From NCBI GenBank assembly GCA_963788935.1, contig CAWBIM010000004.1:1302001-1366000 (forward strand): 64,000 nucleotides of DNA, written 5' to 3'. The position numbers and the translations under genes were made by a program. Position 1 is the first letter of the stretch, and each line of letters starts with the position of its first letter. Shown here one piece after another: positions 39,489 through 47,445 of the stretch. The notes under the pieces were generated by a model. That model worked only from the letters and a program-made list of their open reading frames with translations, was not told the origin of the DNA and did not search any database. This DNA is from JAOPZW01 sp963788935 (GTDB taxonomy: Bacteria; Actinomycetota; Thermoleophilia; Solirubrobacterales; Solirubrobacteraceae).

Positions 39489-41204
39489 ATGGCCGACGAC
39501 CACGACTCCCCCACCCCCGCGACGGGCGATCCGCTCGCCGACGCCCGCCGCGCCGCCCGCGCCGGGCTGCGCGCCGGCACCGACCGCGCCGGCGCCCGCG
39601 CCCACTTCCGCGCGATGGGCATCGACCCCGACCGCCTCGACGAGCCGATCGTGGGGATCGCGTCGATGTGGACGTCGACGATGCCGTGCAACCTCACCCA
39701 CCGCGACCTCGCCGCCGCCGTCGAGCGCGGCGTCGCGGCCGCGGGCGGCGTCCCGCTCGCGTTCAACACGATCGCGGTCTCCGACAACCAGACGCAGGGC
39801 ACGCCGGGGATGCGCGCGTCGCTCGTGTCGCGCGAGCTGATCGCCGACTCGATCGAGCTCATGGACGTCGCCCACGACTTCGACGCGCTCGTGTGCATCG
39901 TCGGGTGCGACAAGACCGTCCCGGCCGCGCTGATGGCGCTCGCCCGGATCGACAAGCCCGCGGTCGTGCTCTACAGCGGGCCGATGCGCGCCGGGCACCG
40001 CAACGGACAGCCGGCGACGATCCAGGACGTCTGGGAGGCGATGGGCCCGGCCCGCCAGGGCCGCATGCCGCGCGCGGAGCTCGACACGCTCGAGCGCACC
40101 GCCTGCCCCGGCCCCGGCACCTGCGCCGGGCACTTCACGGCGAACACGATGGGGCTGGCGCTCGAGTTCCTCGGCATCGCCCCGTCTGGCAGCACGCTCG
40201 TCGCGGCCGACGACCTCGAGCGGCGGTCCGCCGAGGCCGCGGCCGCCGGGCGGCTCGTCGTCGGCCTCGTGGGCGGGCCGACGGCGCGGGCGTTCCTCGC
40301 CCGGGGCTCGCTCCTGAACGCGATGGCCGGGATCGCCGCGAGCGGCGGGTCGACCAACGGCGTGCTCCACCTCCTCGCCATCGCCCGCGAGGCGGGTGTC
40401 GCGCTGACGCTCGACGACCTGTTCGACCACGTCGCCGGCACGCCGGTCATCGCGAACCTCACGCCCGGCGGGCGCTACGTCGGGACCGACCTCCAGGACG
40501 CGGGCGGCGTGCCCGTCCTCGTGCGCGAGCTGATCCGCGCCGGCCGCGTGGACGGCGACGCGCCGGCGGTCTCCGGCGGCACGCTCGCCGCCGCCGTCGC
40601 GGACGCGCCCGATCCCGACGGCCGCGTGACGTTCTCCTGCGACGCGCCGCACAAGCCGACGAGCGGGCTCGTGCGCCTGCGCGGGAACCTCGCGCCGGAC
40701 GGCGCCGTGGCCAAGGTCTCGGGGACCGAGCTCCGCCGGCACAGCGGACCGGCGCGGATCTTCGACAGCGAGGAGGCGTGCATCGCCGCGATCGCCGCGA
40801 AGGCGATCGTCGAAGGCGACGTCCTCGTCATCCGCAACGAGGGGCCCGCGGGCGGGCCGGGGATGCGCGAGATGCTGAGCATCACCGCGGCCGTCGTCGG
40901 CTCGGGCCTGGGCGAGTCCGTCGTGCTCGTCACCGACGGCCGCTTCTCCGGCGCCACGCGCGGCCTGATGGTCGGCCACGTCGCACCCGAGGCCGTGCGC
41001 GGCGGGCCGATCGCGGTCGTCCGCGAGGGCGAGCAGGTGACGGTCGACGCCGACGCGGGCGTGCTCGCGGTCGACGTCGCCGACGACGAGCTCGCCGCCC
41101 GCCTGGCGGCCCACGTGACCCCGCCCCCGCGGGTCACCGGCGGCGTGCTCGGCCGCTACAGCCGCCTCGTCGGCTCGGCGGCGGAGGGCGCGACGCTCGG
41201 GTGA
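39489..41204 (+). CDS. IlvD/Edd family dehydratase (dihydroxy-acid or sugar-acid dehydratase)
   Basis: 571 residues. Fe-S ligands in MWTSTMPCNLTH, VCIVGCDKTVPAA and CPGPGTCAGHFTANTM; later ASGGSTNGVLHLLAI, ATRGLMVGHVAPEA and DADAGVLAVDVADDELAAR. Length equals IlvD. IlvD makes branched-chain keto acids, but the neighbours (sugar dehydrogenase, lactonase, aldolase remnant) favour a sugar-acid dehydratase of a non-phosphorylating Entner-Doudoroff/Weimberg-like route. Sequence alone does not decide. Confidence 0.85.
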   Translation: MADDHDSPTPATGDPLADARRAARAGLRAGTDRAGARAHFRAMGIDPDRLDEPIVGIASMWTSTMPCNLTHRDLAAAVERGVAAAGGVPLAFNTIAVSDNQTQGTPGMRASLVSRELIADSIELMDVAHDFDALVCIVGCDKTVPAALMALARIDKPAVVLYSGPMRAGHRNGQPATIQDVWEAMGPARQGRMPRAELDTLERTACPGPGTCAGHFTANTMGLALEFLGIAPSGSTLVAADDLERRSAEAAAAGRLVVGLVGGPTARAFLARGSLLNAMAGIAASGGSTNGVLHLLAIAREAGVALTLDDLFDHVAGTPVIANLTPGGRYVGTDLQDAGGVPVLVRELIRAGRVDGDAPAVSGGTLAAAVADAPDPDGRVTFSCDAPHKPTSGLVRLRGNLAPDGAVAKVSGTELRRHSGPARIFDSEEACIAAIAAKAIVEGDVLVIRNEGPAGGPGMREMLSITAAVVGSGLGESVVLVTDGRFSGATRGLMVGHVAPEAVRGGPIAVVREGEQVTVDADAGVLAVDVADDELAARLAAHVTPPPRVTGGVLGRYSRLVGSAAEGATLG

Positions 41205-41558
41205 CGCGTGGCGCCGGTCGGTAGCGCGCGCGGGTGGCGCGGTCCGGCGGGCCGGGAACCAGACGTATGGCGTCTGGAATCCGGCCCACCTCGCCCCCGC
41301 GGGACACCGGCGACGCGTGGCGCACCTCCCTCCTCGCCGAGCCGTCCGCGTGCGTCGCGCGCTGCCGGCCGCGGTCGAGCGGCGCGCCATGCGCCGTCGC
41401 TCGCCGCGGCCGCGGCTTGTGAACCCGGGCAGCGAGGGGGCGAGAGATCGGCGCTGCCGATCTCAGCGCGGGTCGTCGGGGCCGCGCCGCACCACGTCGC
41501 GTCCCGAGCGGGCGCGACGCGCAACGCGCCGCCCGGCACGGCACCGTCGCCCGCCCGA
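41205..41558. repeat. Non-coding intergenic region with hairpins and shared repeat
   Basis: 354 bp with no credible gene. Contains a hairpin CCAGACG-TATGG-CGTCTGG at 41259-41277, a copy of the 27-bp repeat CACCTCCC...GAGCCGTCCGC at 41323-41349 (25 of 27 bases equal to 21157-21183), and a perfect 9-bp-arm hairpin GAGATCGGC-GCT-GCCGATCTC at 41444-41464. The first hairpin follows the dehydratase stop and may help terminate transcription; the rest is unexplained. Confidence 0.6.
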
Positions 41559-41577
41559 GATAACAACGGTTATGATC
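41559..41577. promoter_or_regulatory. Shared operator, copy 4 (MDR dehydrogenase)
   Basis: GATAACAACGGTTATGATC; reverse complement GATCATAACCGTTGTTATC is the most symmetric copy (half-sites GATnAnAAC/GTTnTnATC). It ends 8 bp before the ATG at 41586, where a bound protein would block initiation. Confidence 0.8.
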
Positions 41578-41585
41578 CCGCCCCG

Positions 41586-42641
41586 ATGCGGGCGGTCGTC
41601 ATGGAGCGGCACGGCGGGCCGGACGTCCTCGTCTCGACCCGCGTCCCGGATCCGCGGCCCGCGACCGGTGAGGCGCTCGTCGCCGTCCGCGCCGTCGCCG
41701 TCAACCGGCTCGACTGCCTCATCCGCGAGGGCGGACCCCACGCCTACGGCGTCAAGCTCCCGCTCGTGCCCGGCTACGACGTCGCGGGTGAGGTCGTCGC
41801 GCTCGGGCCCGGGACGATCGGCGCGCGGCCCGGCGACCGCGTCTACGTCCACTACGACTACTCGTGCGGGCATTGCCGCTTCTGCCGCGACGGCGACGAG
41901 TCGCTCTGCGCGCGCTACGAGATCATGGGCGTCAACCGCGACGGGGGCTACGCCGAGCTCGTCGTCGCCCCCGTGCTCAACCTGTTCGCGCTCGCGCCCG
42001 GGGTGTCGTTCGCCGCGGCCGCGGCAGCGGGCTCCGTCTTCCTCACCGCCCACCACATGCTGTTCGCCCGCGGCGGCCTGCAGGAGGGCGAGACCGTGCT
42101 CGTCACGGCCGCCGGCTCCGGGGTCGGCGGCGCGGCGCTGCAGCTCGCACGGCGCGCGGGCGCCCGCGTGATCGCGACCGCGGGCAGCGACGAGAAGCTC
42201 GAGCGCGCCCGGGCGGCGGGCGCCGATCAGGTCGTCGATCACCGACGCCCCGGCTGGAGCGCGATCGTGCACGAGCTCACCGGCGGGGAGGGCGCGAACC
42301 TCGCCGTCGACCACACCGGGGCCGAGCAGTTCGCCGACGTCGTCGCGGCGCTCGCGCCGCGCGGGCGGGTCGTCATCTGTGGCGCGACGTCGGGCGCCGC
42401 GGCCACGCTCGATCTCGTCGACCTCTTCGCCCGCCAGATCTCGGTCATCGGCTCGAGCGACGGGACGCGCGCCGAGCTCGCCGCGATCCTCGCGCTCCTC
42501 GGCCGCGGCGTGATCGCGCCGGTCATCGACACGGTCATGCCGCTCGGCGAGGCGGCCGAGGCCCAGCGGCGCCTGGGCGCCCGGGCGCACTACGGGCGCC
42601 TCCTGCTCACGCCCGACGGCGACGCGCCGGACGCCGGTTGA
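41586..42641 (+). CDS. MDR zinc-binding oxidoreductase/quinone oxidoreductase-like
   Basis: 351-residue medium-chain dehydrogenase. AVNRLDCLIREGG replaces the usual catalytic Cys region; structural Cys cluster SCGHCRFCRDGDESLC is intact; cofactor loop LVTAAGSGVGGAALQLARR; ends GRGVIAPVIDTVMPLGEAAEAQRRL. NAD(P)-dependent reduction or oxidation of unknown substrate. Single gene directly under shared operator copy 4, so predicted to be co-induced with the hydantoinase and importer operons. Confidence 0.86.
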   Translation: MRAVVMERHGGPDVLVSTRVPDPRPATGEALVAVRAVAVNRLDCLIREGGPHAYGVKLPLVPGYDVAGEVVALGPGTIGARPGDRVYVHYDYSCGHCRFCRDGDESLCARYEIMGVNRDGGYAELVVAPVLNLFALAPGVSFAAAAAAGSVFLTAHHMLFARGGLQEGETVLVTAAGSGVGGAALQLARRAGARVIATAGSDEKLERARAAGADQVVDHRRPGWSAIVHELTGGEGANLAVDHTGAEQFADVVAALAPRGRVVICGATSGAAATLDLVDLFARQISVIGSSDGTRAELAAILALLGRGVIAPVIDTVMPLGEAAEAQRRLGARAHYGRLLLTPDGDAPDAG

Positions 42642-42730
42642 CGCACCGTCACGCGGCCGAGCGGCGCGCGTGATACTCCTGAGCCCTCCCCCCGAGACCC
42701 GCGCGCGGTGCGCGGGGCCGGATCCCAGCC

Positions 42731-44734
42731 ATGGATGAGCAACGAGCACGGCAGCCGTTCGGCCGGGCGCCGGCCGACGGCGTCCTGGTCATCGCGTTCC
42801 TGATCGACACGACGATCGCGATCGTCGACGCCTTCACGCCGATCCTGCTCGTCAACCTCGTCGTGGTCGGCCCGCTCATCGCCGCGACGCGCGCGACCCC
42901 GCGCCGGACCGCCGCGATCGCCCTGTACGCGGTCGCCCTGGGGATCTACGAGGGCGTGCCGCACCACATCCTCGGCAGCGGCGACCACATCGTGCGCTGC
43001 CTGGCGATCGCCCTCACCGGCGGCCTGGCGGTGTGGGGTGCGTGGCTGCGCCAGCGCGCGGAGGCCGCGCAGCGCCACGTCGCGCTGCTCGCCGAGGCCG
43101 GCGCCGTGCTCAACACCTCGCTCGACGACGCGGCCACCGCGCGCACGATCGCCGGCCTCGTCACGCGCGAGCTGGCCGACTGCTGCGCCGTGCACACCTT
43201 CGACCGCCAGGGTCAGATCCGCCACGTCGCGGTCGCCGAGAGCGAGCGCGCCACGCAGCCGATCGCGGAGGCGCTCAGCGCCTGGGCGGCCGCGCCGGAG
43301 GCCGACGGCGACGACCGGCTGGCGACGGGCGCGACGGCCCCGGACGAGCCGACCGCGGCCCTGCGCACCGCGATCCGCGCGCTCGGCAGCAACGGGAGCA
43401 CGAACGGGGCCCGGACGCCGGCGGCGGTCATGGTCGTGCCGATGAGCGTCCGCGACCGGACGCTCGGGGCGATCACGTTCGTCGCGACCCACGGGCATCG
43501 CCCGTTCGACACGGTCGAGCGCGAGACGGCCCGCGACCTCGCCGCGCGCTGCGCGATGGCGCTCGACAACGCCGAGCAGTACCAGGAGCGAAGCCACGTC
43601 GCGGGGGCGCTGCAGGCCGGGCTGCTGCCGGTCCGGCTGCCGCGCATCCCGGGGGTCGAGATCGCGGCGCGCTTCCACGCGGCCGACGACGTCGAGGTCG
43701 GCGGCGACTTCTTCGACGTCTTCCCCGCCGCGGGCGGGTGGGCCGTGGTCGTCGGCGACGTGTCGGGCAAGGGCGCGAGCGCGGCCGCGGTCACGGCCCT
43801 CGCCCGCTACACGGTCCGCGCGGTCGCCGAGACCGCCCGCGAGCCCGCCGCCGTGCTCCGCGCGCTCAACGAGGCGCTGCTGCGCGAGGAGCTCGACGAG
43901 CGCTTCTGCACCACCGCCTACGCGCTGCTGCGCGAGACCGGCGACGGCGTCCTCGTGCGCGCGTGCGTGGCCGGGCACCCCCCGCCGCTCGTCGTCGAGG
44001 CCGACGGACAGGTCGCCCCGCTCACGGGACGCGGCATGGCGCTCGGGATCGCGCCGAACCCCCCGCTCGCCGAGTCGGAGATCACGCTGTGCGCGGGCGA
44101 CAAGCTCGTCCTCTACACCGACGGCGTGATCGAGGCGCGCGTCGGCAACGGGATGCTCGGCATCGAGGGCCTGAGCGAGGTGCTGGCCGGGACCGCGCGC
44201 GACGACACCGTGCTCACCGGCGAGCAGGTCTACCGCGCGGCCGAGCCGCGCTCGGCCGCGCGCCACGACGACATCGCGGTCGTCGTCCTGCGCGCGACCG
44301 GCGCCGCGTCGGCCGGCAACGAGGGCCTCGCGCGGACCGGCGCCTCGGGCCGGCGCGGCGTCCTGCAGCTGCGCCTGCGCGGCGGGCTGCACGCGCCGTG
44401 GGTGGCGCGCCGCGCGCTCGACGCGCTCGAGCTGCCCCTGCTGGCCCCCGCCGACGCCCATCGCTCGTCGCTGCTCGTCAGCGAGATCGTGAGCAACAGC
44501 GTCCGCCACGCGCCGGGGCCGCCGCACGGGATCGGCTTCGACGCCGACCTCACGCCGGAGCGCCTCGCCGTGGAGGTCCGGGCCGACGGCGACGGCTTCC
44601 ACCTCGATTCGCGCCACCCGCCGCTCGACGAGGCCTCGCGCCGCGGGCTCGTGCTGCTCGACCGGCTCGCCGACCGCTGGGGCACGCGCGACGACGGGCA
44701 CACGGTGTGGTTCGAGCTCGACCGGGAGCGCTAG
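42731..44734 (+). CDS. Membrane-anchored RsbU-like serine phosphatase with GAF and anti-sigma kinase-like domains
   Basis: 667 residues. Residues 1-105: about three membrane spans (VLVIAFLIDTTIAIVDAF, LVNLVVVGPLIAATRA, CLAIALTGGLAVWGAWL). About 115-285: GAF-like sensor. About 295-515: PP2C/SpoIIE phosphatase with EVGGDFFDVF, GDVSGKGASAAAVTALARY, AGHPPPLV, LYTDGVIEAR and ARHDDIAVVVLRA. About 540-665: HATPase_c domain with N-box SEIVSNSVRHAPG. It probably reverses anti-sigma-antagonist phosphorylation to release stress sigma factors, and the fused kinase-like domain may itself bind sigma or antagonist. Signal unknown. Confidence 0.88.
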   Translation: MDEQRARQPFGRAPADGVLVIAFLIDTTIAIVDAFTPILLVNLVVVGPLIAATRATPRRTAAIALYAVALGIYEGVPHHILGSGDHIVRCLAIALTGGLAVWGAWLRQRAEAAQRHVALLAEAGAVLNTSLDDAATARTIAGLVTRELADCCAVHTFDRQGQIRHVAVAESERATQPIAEALSAWAAAPEADGDDRLATGATAPDEPTAALRTAIRALGSNGSTNGARTPAAVMVVPMSVRDRTLGAITFVATHGHRPFDTVERETARDLAARCAMALDNAEQYQERSHVAGALQAGLLPVRLPRIPGVEIAARFHAADDVEVGGDFFDVFPAAGGWAVVVGDVSGKGASAAAVTALARYTVRAVAETAREPAAVLRALNEALLREELDERFCTTAYALLRETGDGVLVRACVAGHPPPLVVEADGQVAPLTGRGMALGIAPNPPLAESEITLCAGDKLVLYTDGVIEARVGNGMLGIEGLSEVLAGTARDDTVLTGEQVYRAAEPRSAARHDDIAVVVLRATGAASAGNEGLARTGASGRRGVLQLRLRGGLHAPWVARRALDALELPLLAPADAHRSSLLVSEIVSNSVRHAPGPPHGIGFDADLTPERLAVEVRADGDGFHLDSRHPPLDEASRRGLVLLDRLADRWGTRDDGHTVWFELDRER

Positions 44735-45249
44735 TCCTCGTCGAGGGCGGCCAGCAGGCGGCGCATCGTCGCGAGCGTGGCGCGCAGGTCCTCCGCCCCG
44801 ACCGCGCCGCCGACGCGCTCGGCCCACGGGTGCTGGGCGAGCGAGATCCGCCGCACGGCCCAGTAGCCGGCCTCCGTGCACGCGAGCAGCTTCGCCCGGC
44901 GGTGCGCCGGGTTGGGCCGGTACTCGGCGAGGCCGCGCTCGGCGAGGAGGTCGGCGACGCGCTGCACCCCCTGGCGCGTCAGGCCCATCCGGCGCCCGAT
45001 CTCGGCCACCGTCCGCGGCTCGTCGAGGATCGCGCCGAGGACCTGCCACCAGGCGGCGGTGATGCCGCCCTCGGCCGCGAGTCCCTGCGCGACCTCGAGC
45101 AGGCGCCCGTTGAGGCGGAACGTCTCGATGATCACGTCGGTGAGCGCCGCACCGGCCGCGGACTGCGGGGCGGGCTCGGGCCAGGCGGCGCGCGGCGGCA
45201 CGCCCGCGGGGTCGTCGCCCCCGCCCCGCGCGGGGCGGGCAGCGCTCAC
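44731..45249 (-). CDS. MarR-family regulator
   Basis: About 172 residues; winged helix at LTDVIIETFRLNGRLLEVAQGLAAEGGITAAWWQVLGAILDEPRTVAEIGRRMGLTRQGVQRVADLLAERGLAEYR. C-terminal dimer helix. GTG at 45247-45249 overlaps the DJ-1-like stop. Convergent with the phosphatase by 4 bp. Likely autoregulates its own operon with the DJ-1/PfpI gene. Confidence 0.85.
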   Translation of the reverse strand: MSAARPARGGGDDPAGVPPRAAWPEPAPQSAAGAALTDVIIETFRLNGRLLEVAQGLAAEGGITAAWWQVLGAILDEPRTVAEIGRRMGLTRQGVQRVADLLAERGLAEYRPNPAHRRAKLLACTEAGYWAVRRISLAQHPWAERVGGAVGAEDLRATLATMRRLLAALDED

Positions 45250-45864
45250 GCGGCCGCCGCCATGAGCGCCGGGTAGGCGGAGGCGTCGCCGTCGGCGAAC
45301 ACGGCCTCGTAGGCGGCCAGTGTCTCGGCCGGCGCGAGGCCGAGGGCGCCGAGCGTCGCGGCCGCGAACTGGACCGGGGACTGCGGGCCGGCCGTGACGA
45401 GGCCGTCGTCGGCGACGGCGCGCGCGTCGACGTAGTGCTCGCCCCCGCGGTAGCCCGACGCGGCGAGGTACTCCGGCGCGGCGCTCGTGTGGCGGCGCGT
45501 GTCGAGCAGGCCGGCGCGCGCGAGCCCGAAGGTGGCGCCGCAGATCGCGGCGACCGGGACGCCGGCCGCGAGCCAGCGGCCGCGCCGCGGCGGCGAACGC
45601 GTCGCCCCCGCCCGCGTCCCACAGGTCGGCGCCCGGGAGCACGAGCAGCGCGCTCGCGGCCGGGTCGACGTCGGCCAGGGCGACGTCCGGGAGCACGCGC
45701 ACGCCGCCCATCGTCGTGACGGGCGCGGTCGTCTCCGCGACGGTCACGACGGTGAACGGCGTGCCGGTGAAGCGGCCGGTGCGCAGCTCGGCGAGGAGGT
45801 GGCCGGCCTCCCAGTCGGCGAGGGTGTCGAAGACGGCGACGTGAGCGGTAGGCATCGACAGCAT
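45246..45864 (-). CDS. DJ-1/PfpI family protein (frame-broken)
   Basis: About 206 residues across a net +1 shift near 45592. N-terminal VAVFDTLADWEAGHLLAEL, VLPGADLWDAGGG; after the break WLAAGVPVAAICGATFGLARAGLLDTRRHTS with the nucleophile cysteine in AAICGATFGLARAG (the DJ-1/PfpI elbow). Usual function is glyoxalase/deglycase-like or unknown. Coupled with the MarR regulator. Confidence 0.82.
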
Positions 45865-45875
45865 GTTGCCATATT

Positions 45876-45889
45876 GACAGCAGATTGTC
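45876..45889. promoter_or_regulatory. Candidate MarR operator
   Basis: GACAGCAGATTGTC (arms GACA/TGTC) 12 bp before the DJ-1-like start, within the AT-richer promoter stretch TTGCCATATTGACAG. Short arms, so weak evidence. Confidence 0.3.
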
Positions 45890-46017
45890 GAAATCAGCGA
45901 GCGCGTGGCCGACCCAGGCCGGAGCAGCTACCCTCGATGGGCGGCCGCCGCTGCGGCCGACCGGACGAGAGCCCGCGCCGTACCCGGCCCGACGACGGCG
46001 CGCCACGGAGGATCCTC

Positions 46018-46308
46018 ATGGACCAGATCGTGCAGGTGCTCGGGTCGCTGCTCGTCCTCGCCGCGTTCGTCGCGGCGCAGCGCCGGTGGCTCTCCACCGA
46101 GTCGCGGCCGTACCTCTGTCTCAACCTCGTCGGCGCCGGCGTGCTCGCCGTGCTCGCCGCCCGCGAGGGCCAGCTCGGGTTCCTGCTGCTCGAGTTCTGC
46201 TGGGCGCTCGTCGCGGGCGCCACGCTGCTGCGCGGCCCGCTCAGCCGAGCGCGACGACGGCCTCGACCTCGACCGGCATCCCGAACGGCAGCTGCCCCGC
46301 GCCGATAG
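46018..46308 (+). CDS. Small two/three-span membrane protein (CBU_0592-like)
   Basis: 96 residues. VQVLGSLLVLAAFVAAQ, RPYLCLNLVGAGVLAVLAA and LGFLLLEFCWALVAGATLL form three membrane segments; the pattern matches small CBU_0592-like membrane proteins. The C-terminus is Arg-rich and overlaps the RidA stop by 68 bp, so its true end may be earlier. Function unknown. Confidence 0.7.
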   Translation: MDQIVQVLGSLLVLAAFVAAQRRWLSTESRPYLCLNLVGAGVLAVLAAREGQLGFLLLEFCWALVAGATLLRGPLSRARRRPRPRPASRTAAAPRR

Positions 46309-46714
46309 CCGAGCGGGCGTGGCGGCCCGCGTCGCCCCACAGCTCGAGGATCAGGTCGCTGAAGCCGTTGATCGCCGCGGGCGTCGCGTCGAAGCCCTCG
46401 GCGCAGCGCACGAAGCCGAGCACCTTGACCCACGCCTTGACCCGGTCGAGCTCCCCGAGGTCGCGCTTCAGCGAGGCGAGCATCGACAGCGCCGTCGCCC
46501 GCGCGGCGGCGTAGCCCTCCTCGACCGTGACCTCGGCCCCGACGCGCCCGGCCACGAGCTGGCGGTCGCCGTCGAACGGGCCGTGGCCGGAGATGTACGC
46601 GAGGTCGCCGTGCACCCGCACGGACTCGAACGGCAGCCGCACGCCGGCCGGGGCGGCCACCGGCGCCGGGAGCGTCAGCCCGAGCGCGCCCAGGCGGTCC
46701 TCGATCGTGCCCAT
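46241..46714 (-). CDS. RidA/YjgF-family enamine/imine deaminase-like protein
   Basis: 157 residues of the RidA fold: LPFESVRVHGDLAYISGHGPFDGDRQLVAGRVG, EEGYAAARATALSMLASLKRDLGELDRVKAWVKVLGFVRC and the closing ARSAIGAGQLPFGMPVEVEAVVAL (conserved arginine in RSAIG). Removes reactive enamines/imines (family). Stands near the TetR gene in the same direction. Confidence 0.87.
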   Translation of the reverse strand: MGTIEDRLGALGLTLPAPVAAPAGVRLPFESVRVHGDLAYISGHGPFDGDRQLVAGRVGAEVTVEEGYAAARATALSMLASLKRDLGELDRVKAWVKVLGFVRCAEGFDATPAAINGFSDLILELWGDAGRHARSAIGAGQLPFGMPVEVEAVVALG

Positions 46715-46747
46715 CGCCGCAGCCTGCCACAGCCGCGGCGGCCGCGG

Positions 46748-47314
46748 TCAGACGGCGGCGGTGACCGCGCGCAGCTGGGCGAGCGACTCGCGCACGATCG
46801 CGGCGAAGTCGCGCTCCTCGCCGGGCGCGATCCAGCGCTCGAACGCCACCCGGAACACCGCGATGCCGATCTCCGCGGTCAGGCTCGCGGCGGTCTCGTC
46901 GAGGCCGCGCTCGCGCAGCGTCCGGGCGAGCGCGGCGGTCAGCGAGGCGAGCTTGATGAGCTCGCGCTCGCGCAGCTCGGCGTTGGCGTTGATGATCACC
47001 TGGCGCTGCGCGGAGACCTCGCGCTCGGTCGGCAGCTGCGCGCCCATCGCCTCGATCCCCGCGCCGACGACGTCGAGCGCGGGCAGGCCCTCCGGTGCCT
47101 CGGCGACCGTCCGCACGAGCGCCTCCTCGAGCACCTCGGAGCCCGCGAACAGGACCTCGCGCTTGTCCGCGAAGTGGCGGAAGAACGTGCGCTCGGTGAG
47201 GCCCGCGCGGCCGGCGATCTCGGCCACGGTCGTGTGCTCGAAGCCGCGCTCGCCGTAGAGCTCGAGCGCGGCCGTGCGCAGCCTGCCGCGGCTGTCGGGC
47301 TCCCATCGGGCCAT
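46748..47314 (-). CDS. TetR-family regulator
   Basis: 188 residues. HTH: GRLRTAALELYGERGFEHTTVAEIAGRAGLTERTFFRHFADKREVLF. Divergent from the epimerase at 47446. The 131-bp region between them contains a 48-bp near-perfect palindrome, predicted to be its operator controlling both genes. Confidence 0.9.
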   Translation of the reverse strand: MARWEPDSRGRLRTAALELYGERGFEHTTVAEIAGRAGLTERTFFRHFADKREVLFAGSEVLEEALVRTVAEAPEGLPALDVVGAGIEAMGAQLPTEREVSAQRQVIINANAELRERELIKLASLTAALARTLRERGLDETAASLTAEIGIAVFRVAFERWIAPGEERDFAAIVRESLAQLRAVTAAV

Positions 47315-47329
47315 GCGCCGAGTCTAGTC

Positions 47330-47377
47330 ATGTCAGCGGCTGTCATCACGTGATATGGTGATGACAGCGACTGACAT
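47330..47377. promoter_or_regulatory. 48-bp palindrome, predicted TetR operator for divergent genes
   Basis: Arms 47330-47349 and 47358-47377 (20 bp each, 18 matching) around an 8-bp spacer, containing GCTGTCATCAC/GTGATGACAGC. Located 16 bp upstream of the TetR start and 69 bp before the epimerase. Confidence 0.75.
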
Positions 47378-47445
47378 CGGCCTCTCCCAAGCCTCGGGAA
47401 CGGCCGCAGCCGCGAGAACCGAGACCTCGACAGGGAGGACTTCCC

